5,739 nt of DNA from Betaproteobacteria bacterium UBA2293. Lineage in GTDB: Bacteria > Pseudomonadota > Gammaproteobacteria > Burkholderiales > Rhodocyclaceae. The DNA lies in NCBI GenBank assembly GCA_002345845.1, contig DDWF01000254.1, forward strand, positions 1-5,739, given 5' to 3'. The notes below the pieces were generated by a model. That model made no database searches. It was not told where the DNA came from and worked only from the letters and a program-made list of their open reading frames with translations. The translations under genes were made by a program, and so were the position numbers. Of the stretch, positions 1 to 5,096 are shown piece by piece (within the stretch, counting starts at the first letter, position 1; every line of letters begins with the position of its first letter).

Positions 1-1
1 G

Positions 2-1867
2 ACGCCGATCGCCGAACTGCTGCTGGCCGAGATCGACGAAGGCACCGTCGACTGGAAACCGAATTACGACGGCGCCAACGACGAACCAGCCCTGCTCCCG
101 GCCCGCCTGCCCTTCTGCCTGCTGAACGGCGCCTCCGGCATCGCCGTCGGCATGGCCACCGAAATCCCGGCGCACAACCTGCGCGAAGTGGCGAAGGCTG
201 CGGTCGAAATCATCCGCAATCCGAATTTCTCCGAAGACGAAGTGCTGGGACTTATTCCTGGCCCGGACTATCCGGGTGGCGCGCAGATCATTTCCTCGGC
301 AGAGGAAATCGCCGCCACTTACAAGAGCGGTCGCGGCAGCCTGCGCGTCCGCGCCAAGTGGAAAATCGAGAATCTGGCGCGTGGCCAGTGGAAGCTGGTC
401 ATCACCGAACTGCCGCCGGGCGTCTCGACGGCCACTGTATTGGCGGAAATCGAAGCCTGCTCCAACCCGGTCGCCAAGGAAAAGGCCGGCAAGAAGGTAT
501 TCACGCCGGAACAGCTCAACCTGAAAGCGGCCTTCCTCTCCTCCATCTCCGAAAATGGTGTGCGCGACGAGTCGGGCAAGGAACACGCCATCCGCCTGGT
601 CATCGAGCCGGCTTCCTCACGCCAGGGTCAGGATGACCTGGTGCGCATGCTGCTCGCCCACACCAGCCTGGAAACCAACGCCTCGATCAACCTGACCGTG
701 CTTGGCGTCACCGGCACGCCGCGCCAGGCTTCGCTGTACAGCATGATCGAGGAATGGTGCCGCTTCCGCCTGGCCACTGTCCAACGGCGCACGCGCCATC
801 GCCTGACCGCCGCCGAAAAGCGCATCCACATTCTCGAAGGCCGGCTGGCCGTGCTGCTCGACATCGACAAGGTGATCAAGGTCATCCGCGAATCGGACGA
901 CCCGAAGGTCGACCTGATGGCGCACTTCAAGCTGTCCGAGATCCAGGCCGAAGACATCCTCGAAATCCGCCTGCGCCAGTTGGCCCGGCTGGAAGGCATC
1001 AAGATCGGCGAGGAACTGGCCAAGCTGCGTGAGGAAGCCAAGGGGCTGAACCACCTGCTCGACTCCGAAGAAGCCCTGCGCGCCTGCGTCGCCAGCGAAA
1101 TCGAGGCCGATGCGAGGAAATACGGCGACGACCGCCGGACGCTGATCGAGACCGCCGACAAGGTCACGATGTCGGATGCCAAGAGCGTCTCCATCCCCGA
1201 CGAGCCGACCACCCTGATTGTCTCCAAGCACGGCTGGCTGCGCTCGCGCAGCGGCCACAACATCGACCCGACGCAGCTGACCTTCCGCTCCGGCGACAGC
1301 CTGCTCGCCTGCCTGCCCTGCCGCACCGTCGACCACCTGATCCTGCTCGACACCAAGGGCCGCGCCTATTCCATCGCCGCCGCCGACATTCCCGGCGGCA
1401 AGGGCGACGGCGTCCCGGCCACCTCGCTGGCCGATTTCCAGGACGGCGGCAAGCCCTGCCTGGCCCAGGCCGTGTCCGCCGACAAGCTCTACCTGGTTGC
1501 CGGCGAAGGCGGCTACGGTTTCCGCTGCAAGGGTGAGGATCTGTTGTCACGCGGCAAGGCTGGCAAGGCCTTCATGACCCTCGACGACAACGAATCGCCG
1601 GCCATCTTCCAGCCAGCCCCAGGCACTGGCGAGATCGCCTGCCTGACCCGCGACGGCCGAGCGCTGGTTTTTGCCAGCGAGGAAATCCGCCCGTTGGCCA
1701 AGGGCCGTGGCCTCAAGCTGATCGACGCGGCGCCCGGCAAGACCGCGCTGGAGGAGATCCTGCCAGTCATCGACGGCGTCGCCGGCAAGCTGAAGGGCGA
1801 ACGCCTGGAATTCTGTCGCGGCAACCGCGGCGGCAAGGGAAAACCGGTCAAGGCGCCGCGCAAGTAG
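2..1867 (+). CDS. parC: DNA topoisomerase IV subunit A, 5' end outside window
   Basis: ParC is the DNA-breaking and rejoining subunit of topoisomerase IV, which works with ParE to unlink daughter chromosomes. The frame is open from the left edge and encodes 621 visible residues. It starts at about residue 126 of E. coli ParC, right after the RYTE segment with the catalytic tyrosine, so that tyrosine and the quinolone-resistance region are not visible. Segments that match ParC are LLPARLP and NGASGIAVGMAT near visible residues 33-53, GPDYP near 87-91, the tower and coiled-coil part (RIHILEGRL, then AEDILEIRLRQLARLE) around 270-335, YGDDRRT, and a beta-pinwheel C-terminal domain from about residue 397. 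An extra stretch around residues 160-190 (KEKAGKKVFTPEQLNLKAAF) is absent from E. coli ParC. The tail has RGNRGGKG, a degenerate GyrA-box-like element at the place where E. coli ParC has GERGRRG; the single, late, degenerate copy argues for ParC over GyrA. Estimated full length is about 746 residues, normal for ParC. It ends in TAG, 37 bases before a terminator. Confidence 0.96.
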   Translation, partial: TPIAELLLAEIDEGTVDWKPNYDGANDEPALLPARLPFCLLNGASGIAVGMATEIPAHNLREVAKAAVEIIRNPNFSEDEVLGLIPGPDYPGGAQIISSAEEIAATYKSGRGSLRVRAKWKIENLARGQWKLVITELPPGVSTATVLAEIEACSNPVAKEKAGKKVFTPEQLNLKAAFLSSISENGVRDESGKEHAIRLVIEPASSRQGQDDLVRMLLAHTSLETNASINLTVLGVTGTPRQASLYSMIEEWCRFRLATVQRRTRHRLTAAEKRIHILEGRLAVLLDIDKVIKVIRESDDPKVDLMAHFKLSEIQAEDILEIRLRQLARLEGIKIGEELAKLREEAKGLNHLLDSEEALRACVASEIEADARKYGDDRRTLIETADKVTMSDAKSVSIPDEPTTLIVSKHGWLRSRSGHNIDPTQLTFRSGDSLLACLPCRTVDHLILLDTKGRAYSIAAADIPGGKGDGVPATSLADFQDGGKPCLAQAVSADKLYLVAGEGGYGFRCKGEDLLSRGKAGKAFMTLDDNESPAIFQPAPGTGEIACLTRDGRALVFASEEIRPLAKGRGLKLIDAAPGKTALEEILPVIDGVAGKLKGERLEFCRGNRGGKGKPVKAPRK

Positions 1868-1904
1868 GCGGTAGATAACAAGCCATAGTGCGAAATACGG
1901 GCGT

Positions 1905-1932
1905 AAAAAAACCGGAGCAAGCTCCGGTTTTT
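1905..1932. terminator. Bidirectional intrinsic terminator between parC and phaP
   Basis: Stem CCGGAG (1912-1917), loop CAAG, stem CTCCGG (1922-1927). Seven A's precede it (1905-1911) and five T's follow it (1928-1932), so it gives a hairpin plus U-run in both directions. It lies 37 bases after the parC stop and 23 bases after the phasin stop on the other strand, exactly where two convergent genes would share a terminator. Confidence 0.92.
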
Positions 1933-1955
1933 CGCTTCAATCGAAGGATTGACGC

Positions 1956-2510
1956 TTAGGCGGCCTTCTTGCCGGCGGCCTTCGGGGCAGCCACGTTGGC
2001 AGCCTTCATGGTCGCTTCGGTAGCGGCGGAAACGCTGGCTTCGGCGACTTCGGCAGCCTGCTTGGCAGCCTTGTTCAGGCCTTCGTAGGCTTCGTTGGCG
2101 GTCTTGATTGCGGTCTTGACGGCAGCGACGGCAACTTCGGAACCAGCCGGAGCGGAAGCCAGAGCCTTTTCAACCATGCCGGAAACCTTGGCATTGTTGT
2201 CAGCAACGTGAACTTCGACTTCCTTGGCGATCTTGTCCTTGGTTTCCGAAGCGATGGCGATCACGTTACGCGAATATTCCATGCCCTTCTCGATGGACGG
2301 CGAAGCGATGGACTGCTGCAGATTGACGAAGGACTGGACATCCTTGGCACCCATCAGCGTGGTCATGTTGGCCACGGACGATTCGAAAACCGAGCGGGCC
2401 GCTGCCAGATTTAGCAGGGACAGGCGCTCGATGCCATCGAACGTGGTGTTGGCAAAGAACAGGGCAAAGTTGAAACCAGACTTGGCGAACTCTTCGGGCT
2501 TGGTGATCAT
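1956..2510 (-). CDS. phaP: Phasin family protein, polyhydroxyalkanoate granule coat
   Basis: Phasins are small amphipathic proteins that cover polyhydroxyalkanoate (PHB) granules in the cytoplasm and control their number and size. The 184-residue product shows the usual phasin_2-type pattern: start MITKPEEFAKSG, a helical phasin domain at about residues 5-105 with FDGIERLSLLNLAAAR (24-39), QSFVNLQQ (59-66) and a following EKGMEYSRNV segment (74-83), then a long Ala/Lys-rich helical part (about 115-170) and a basic AAPKAAGKKAA tail. There is no Cys, signal peptide or membrane segment. The start at 2510 is chosen because AGGAG (2518-2522) sits 7 bases upstream; an in-frame ATG at 2558 would add 16 residues without phasin character and lies inside the predicted operator. 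It has its own promoter and operator and ends before the terminator shared with parC. Family assignment is strong; PhaP rather than another phasin paralogue is likely but not proven. Confidence 0.92.
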   Translation of the reverse strand: MITKPEEFAKSGFNFALFFANTTFDGIERLSLLNLAAARSVFESSVANMTTLMGAKDVQSFVNLQQSIASPSIEKGMEYSRNVIAIASETKDKIAKEVEVHVADNNAKVSGMVEKALASAPAGSEVAVAAVKTAIKTANEAYEGLNKAAKQAAEVAEASVSAATEATMKAANVAAPKAAGKKAA

Positions 2511-2549
2511 GGTGTTTCTCCTGGGGTTGGGGTGGTTATCGTTCTGCAT

Positions 2550-2566
2550 ATGTTGCACTGCAGCAT
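2550..2566. promoter_or_regulatory. Candidate PhaR operator over the phasin transcription start
   Basis: On the minus strand the site reads ATGCTGCAGTGCAACAT: two 8-base arms (ATGCTGCA and TGCAACAT) around a central G, with a single arm mismatch. It begins at the predicted +1 of the phasin promoter, where a bound repressor would block initiation or early elongation. PhaR repressors of PHB-forming proteobacteria are known to bind TGC-rich palindromic sites in phasin promoters and to be released by PHB. The palindrome is seen directly; assignment to PhaR is inference from the gene it controls, as phaR is not in the window. Confidence 0.6.
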
Positions 2567-2572
2567 GACTTC

Positions 2573-2600
2573 ATTCTAACCAGCCACCGAGCGATGTCAA
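2573..2600 (-). promoter_or_regulatory. Sigma70 promoter of the phasin gene
   Basis: On the minus strand, TTGACA (2595-2600) is a perfect -35 and TAGAAT (2573-2578) a one-mismatch -10, with a 16-base spacer. Predicted transcription start is about 2566-2567, which leaves a 5' leader of about 56 bases before the phasin ATG. No other promoter in the window has both boxes this good, which fits the very high expression typical of phasins when not repressed. Confidence 0.8.
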
Positions 2601-2607
2601 GAACTTT

Positions 2608-2623
2608 TTGTGCACCGCACCAA
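2608..2623. promoter_or_regulatory. Second, weaker operator-like site upstream of the phasin -35
   Basis: On the minus strand the site is TTGGTGCGGTGCACAA. It shares the core TGC-R-G-TGCA with the palindrome at 2550-2566 and again has TGC-type arms, but with more mismatches. It lies just upstream of the -35 box, between it and the sirtuin stop codon. The pair could allow cooperative binding or looping by the same regulator. Its centre is about 58 bases from the first site. Chance resemblance is possible. Confidence 0.35.
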
Positions 2624-2627
2624 TCGT

Positions 2628-3434
2628 TCAATCACAAGTGATTCCGGCCCGCTCCAGAATCTCGCTCATCGCTACCGCGGCCCCCAGCGGCAGATAAAAA
2701 TCAACGATATCGCTGAGCGGTGTCCGCGACGGATTGATTTCCACCGTCGGCACACCGCTCCCGGCGGCAAAGACCACCGGCTGGTTGATATAGGGAAAGA
2801 TGCTGGAGGTGCCAATGCTGAAGACAATATCGAAGCCCTCCTGAAGCGCCTCGATGAAGCAAGCCAGCGGCTCCTCGGGCAGCATCTCGCCAAAGAGCAC
2901 CACCTTCGGCCGCAATACTCCCTTGCAGGCCGGGCAACGCGGCGGAACCTCCCGCCGGGCGAAATCGCTGGCGGCCTCCTCATGCCCACAGGCGACGCAT
3001 TGCAACTCCTGCAGATTGCCGTGAATTTCGATGATTTCGCGACTACCAGCCGCCCGATGCAAACCATCGACATTCTGGGTGAACACCATCACCCGCTGCA
3101 GATGACCGTCCAGGCAGGCAATCGCCCGATGCGCCGCATTCGGCTGCGCCCCCCGGCAGTTCTCCTCGATCTGGATCAGGTACTTCCAGGTAATGTCGGG
3201 ACGCCGGGAGAACACCTCCCCGGACAGCGCCTCCTCGATCCGCAGCCCGTCCGCCGTTGTCTCGCTCTCATACAAGCCACCGACACCGCGGTAAGTCGGC
3301 AATCCCGAATCCGCCGAAATCCCTGCGCCGGTAATGAACAACGCCCGCCGCGCGCCGCGCAGGCAAGCCGCCACGGCATCCAGCGACTGCTCAAGCTGCG
3401 CCTCAAACACGCCCGCCGGCCGACTCTCAGACAT
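2628..3434 (-). CDS. SIR2-family NAD-dependent protein deacylase
   Basis: Sirtuins remove acyl groups from lysines, consuming NAD and releasing nicotinamide and O-acyl-ADP-ribose; this one should be cytoplasmic. The 268 residues carry the full set of family signatures: GAGISADSGLPTYRG (36-50) for NAD binding, QPNAAH (97-102), TQNVDGLH (119-126), HGN with catalytic His138, a zinc site of C146-x2-C149 and C167-x2-C170, PKVVLFGE (176-183), GTSS (208-211) and EINPS (232-236). In E. coli CobB and SIRT5 a Tyr-x-x-Arg pair selects succinyl-type lysines; here the matching stretch appears to be Y85-L-I-Q88, so Arg is replaced by Gln. That suggests deacetylase or another neutral acyl preference, though the alignment by eye has a one-residue shift. 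The start has a G-rich Shine-Dalgarno (3439-3443) 4 bases before ATG. TTATAA at 3467-3472 may be its -10, without a clear -35. Its stop lies about 30 bases before the phasin -35 with no terminator between. Confidence 0.93.
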   Translation of the reverse strand: MSESRPAGVFEAQLEQSLDAVAACLRGARRALFITGAGISADSGLPTYRGVGGLYESETTADGLRIEEALSGEVFSRRPDITWKYLIQIEENCRGAQPNAAHRAIACLDGHLQRVMVFTQNVDGLHRAAGSREIIEIHGNLQELQCVACGHEEAASDFARREVPPRCPACKGVLRPKVVLFGEMLPEEPLACFIEALQEGFDIVFSIGTSSIFPYINQPVVFAAGSGVPTVEINPSRTPLSDIVDFYLPLGAAVAMSEILERAGITCD

Positions 3435-3480
3435 GCATCCCCCGATGACAATCGCACATGCCCTTCTTATAACCCCCGAA

Positions 3481-3507
3481 AAACAAAAAAGCCATCGACA
3501 CGGTAGC
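3481..3507 (-). terminator. Probable intrinsic terminator of the methyltransferase gene
   Basis: On the minus strand GCTACCG, loop TGT, CGATGGC (3491-3507) forms a 7-bp stem with one C-A mismatch and one wobble pair, followed by TTTTTTGTTT (3490-3481). It starts 26 bases after the methyltransferase stop and separates that gene from the sirtuin downstream. The mismatch makes it weaker than the other two terminators in the window. Confidence 0.5.
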
Positions 3508-3532
3508 CAAGTGGTTTCAATGTTGCGCAGCG

Positions 3533-4321
3533 CTAAGCGCCAGCGTGCTTCTTTCGCGCAACCACCTCCATACCGAAGCGATAGCGCTCGCTGACGCCGT
3601 AGCGGATCGGTTCGAATCCATTCTCAACCAGCAATCGATAAAGCCGTCTCTTGCCGAAGTTATGATAGTGCTCCAGCTCCCCCCAATAAGGGTTCGTCTC
3701 CAGCGAATCAAAAATACGCCAAGCCATGCTATCGGTATTCGGCATCGAGAGAAAAAGCAAACCGTCATTCTTAAGGAGCGAATGGACATGCTTGAGGCTC
3801 TCGACCGGGTAAGGCATATGCTCAAGCACATCGAACATACTGATGACAGCAAAGCGGTCTGGCTGTGTAAATTCCCCCAGGTCAATGGAGTGTGCCTCGA
3901 TCCCGAGCTGTTTCAAGGTTTCAACATTGTCCGTCCGCAAGTCAATGCCGACCGGGTTGAATCCGTACTCCTGCGCTGTCAGCAGCAGAGAGCCATTGCC
4001 AAAGCCGATATCGCACCAATCGCCATGGTCAACATACGGCAACAACTTTTCGATCATCCGCGCCGAAATGGCACGTTGCTTCTCCACCTCGAAGCCGACC
4101 TTCTGATTATCGTTTGTCTTGCTGAAAATAATTCGTAGCGCCGCTTCGCTGTGGTAGCCATCGGCATAGATATGCTCACAGGCGGCACATAGCAGCCAAC
4201 TAATCTTCGGCGAAATAAGCGGATGGTATAGCGGGTGCTTCGAGCAATCGGCCACCAACGTCGATTTGACCTCGGCACTGCCACATATGGGGCAACCGTC
4301 GTACGGGGTTCTAGCCAACAT
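3533..4321 (-). CDS. Class I SAM-dependent methyltransferase with N-terminal zinc ribbon
   Basis: The 262-residue product is a Methyltransf_23/UbiG-like methyltransferase preceded by a four-cysteine knuckle: C10-P-I-C13 and C45-A-A-C48. The Rossmann part shows motif I CDIGFGNGS (103-111), the acidic residue ending strand 2 in GIDL (D127), FDVLEHMPYP (163-172) after strand 4, LLKNDGLLFLSMPN (182-195) and ELEHYHNFGKRRL (215-227), a His-rich segment common in this family. It has no signal peptide or membrane segment. The substrate cannot be read from sequence; relatives with this knuckle are often found near polysaccharide or natural-product genes, but no such neighbours are visible here. ATG at 4321 is supported by GGGAG (4328-4332) with 6 bases of spacing. 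A 6-bp hairpin TTGGGG/CCCCAA (4339-4356) lies just upstream of that site. No clear promoter was found between this gene and the tRNA terminator. GC in sampled rows is about 45-50%, against 62-73% in parC, which suggests separate acquisition. Confidence 0.88.
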   Translation of the reverse strand: MLARTPYDGCPICGSAEVKSTLVADCSKHPLYHPLISPKISWLLCAACEHIYADGYHSEAALRIIFSKTNDNQKVGFEVEKQRAISARMIEKLLPYVDHGDWCDIGFGNGSLLLTAQEYGFNPVGIDLRTDNVETLKQLGIEAHSIDLGEFTQPDRFAVISMFDVLEHMPYPVESLKHVHSLLKNDGLLFLSMPNTDSMAWRIFDSLETNPYWGELEHYHNFGKRRLYRLLVENGFEPIRYGVSERYRFGMEVVARKKHAGA

Positions 4322-4374
4322 TGCGAACTCCCATCAAATTGGGGCAGAGTCCCCAAAAAGTCCCTACGAAATGC

Positions 4375-4399
4375 AAAAAGGCCAATCGATGATTGGCCT
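4375..4399 (-). terminator. Intrinsic terminator of tRNA-Arg
   Basis: On the minus strand AGGCCAATC, loop ATC, GATTGGCCT (4379-4399) is a perfect 9-bp stem followed directly by five T's (4379-4375). It begins 25 bases after the tRNA CCA and so ends a monocistronic tRNA transcript. It also insulates the methyltransferase gene from the tRNA promoter. Confidence 0.9.
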
Positions 4400-4424
4400 G
4401 AATGCGTTTTGCTACATGGTTCCT

Positions 4425-4501
4425 TGGCGCGCCCGGAGCGATTCGAACGCCCGACCCTCTGGTTCGTAGCCAGATACTCTATCCAACTGAGCTACGGGCG
4501 C
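4425..4501 (-). tRNA. tRNA-Arg, anticodon ACG
   Basis: The 77-base minus-strand cloverleaf is complete. The acceptor stem is GCGCCCG (4495-4501) with CGGGCGC (4429-4435), the discriminator is G (4428) and CCA is encoded (4425-4427). The D arm is GCTC-AGTTGGATA-GAGT, the anticodon arm TCTGG-CTACGAA-CCAGA, and the T arm GGGCG-TTCGAAT-CGCTC. The anticodon loop CTACGAA gives ACG, which after A34-to-inosine editing by TadA reads CGU, CGC and CGA, the major arginine codons. It has its own promoter and terminator, so it is a single-gene unit. Confidence 0.97.
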
Positions 4502-4517
4502 GCTGTCAGAGCCGCGC

Positions 4518-4523
4518 ATTATA
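4518..4523 (-). promoter_or_regulatory. -10 box of the tRNA-Arg promoter with GC-rich discriminator
   Basis: A perfect TATAAT lies 16 bases upstream of the mature tRNA 5' end and is followed by GCGCGGC before the predicted start near 4511. A GC-rich discriminator is typical of stable-RNA promoters under stringent (ppGpp) control. The -35 is poor: the best-spaced hexamers near 4540-4546 (CTGGCC or TGGCCT) match TTGACA badly. Confidence 0.7.
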
Positions 4524-4546
4524 CGGATTACGGATGAAAAGGCCAG

Positions 4547-5000
4547 GCATTTTTGAGCCATCCTGCGTGCGATGACTTCGCCCGACGGGCCAGCTCTCTA
4601 CGAGCCTTGAGGGCGCTGCACCGTTCTGCATTTTGCGACCAAGCCAGGAGCCGACTTCGATTTTCAGCGGGCCACTGATCGGGGCGCCGCAGGTGAGCAG
4701 CGCCAGGCTGGTGAGGATGGCGCATTGTCCTTGCCCTTGATAGCATCCCAGCACTTCATGCCAATTGGATTGCCGCTAGGGTTACTCCTTGCCTTGTTGT
4801 CGATACTCCTGGCGACATTTCGCTCGCATTTCTCAAGGCAATCGCTGCGTTATCGGCGAAAAGCCATCAGCCTGATTCCCAAGCCGATCGGGAACGAGGC
4901 ACCAACGCGCGGAGATGCAAACCCGCTTGGGCAAGAAACGAAGTACTGCGGCTCAAGGCGTTGATGGGAAATGCCGGCGTACGCAGTATCGCCATCACGT
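4547..5000. other. Gene-poor stretch without a convincing coding region
   Basis: This stretch holds only short, mutually overlapping open frames in both directions, without Shine-Dalgarno sequences or recognisable domains. Two deserve mention. On the plus strand an ATG at 4758 opens a 68-codon frame (to 4964) whose start, MPIGLPLGLLLALLSILLATF, looks like a membrane segment followed by basic residues, but it has no ribosome site. On the minus strand a frame from 4754 runs into the tRNA promoter, so it is unlikely to be real. An 8-base inverted repeat, TTGCCTTG (4789-4796) and CAAGGCAA (4834-4841), is followed by no T-run. The simplest reading is decayed accessory DNA between the tRNA promoter and the membrane-protein gene. 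Confidence 0.5.
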
Positions 5001-5096
5001 TCACCCAGCGGGCGTTGTCCGGCCATGCACGATGCCGATGGCGTCCCACAGGGCAATGACGTGCGGCAGTTGTGTGTCGCGATCTTCGATCAACAT
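5001..5096 (-). pseudogene. Broken coding fragment overlapping the stop of the upstream gene
   Basis: An ATG at 5096-5094 shares its A with the TGA of the preceding gene (TGATG), the arrangement of translationally coupled genes. The frame encodes 31 residues, MLIEDRDTQLPHVIALWDAI and then GIVHGRTTPAG, and hits TGA at 5001, with more stops soon after. The first 22 residues look like real protein: charged and helical with a conserved-looking ALWDAIGI core. From memory, VALWDAIGI followed by HELN occurs inside large type VI secretion effectors of the BTH_I2691 type, which would suit the neighbour; this was not searched. The N-terminus of a YpeA-like GNAT acetyltransferase (VIALWERC, then RPWNDP) is the alternative, since one frame down the DNA reads HRAWPDNARW. 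Either way the product cannot be complete. It may be a frameshifted gene or a piece left by recombination. Confidence 0.35.

Noticed and set aside
617..1356. Two minus-strand frames of about 240 codons inside parC
   Set aside because: They overlap each other and lie wholly within conserved parC sequence; GC-rich third positions produce such frames by chance.
2..1867. gyrA instead of parC
   Set aside because: The core and pinwheel follow ParC closely, and there is only a late degenerate GyrA-box-like element rather than a canonical QRRGGKG box at the start of the C-terminal domain.
2511..2558. N-terminal extension of the phasin by 16 residues to the ATG at 2558
   Set aside because: The extension lies in the leader and operator, has no ribosome site, and the phasin pattern starts at MITKPEEF with AGGAG at proper spacing.
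2610..3506. A 298-codon plus-strand frame opposite the sirtuin gene
   Set aside because: It is fully antisense to an unmistakable sirtuin with all motifs. Its translation is rich in Arg, His and Pro without any domain, typical of a shadow frame in GC-rich DNA.
3545..4138. A 197-codon plus-strand frame opposite the methyltransferase
   Set aside because: It is antisense to the methyltransferase, whose motif I, cysteine knuckle and ribosome site are clear. The plus frame has no recognised features.
4339..4356. TTGGGG/CCCCAA hairpin before the methyltransferase as a terminator or riboswitch
   Set aside because: The stem is only 6 bp without a U-run in the relevant direction, and there is no larger conserved fold that I recognise.
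3480..4450. Integration by attachment at the tRNA 3' end, with a repeated tRNA tail bounding the methyltransferase
   Set aside because: I looked for a copy of the tRNA 3' end (GAATCGCTCCGGGCGCGCCA) near 3480-3560 and found none, and there is no integrase in the window.
4506..4754. An 82-codon minus-strand frame upstream of the tRNA
   Set aside because: It runs through the tRNA -10 box, lacks a ribosome site and shows no domain.
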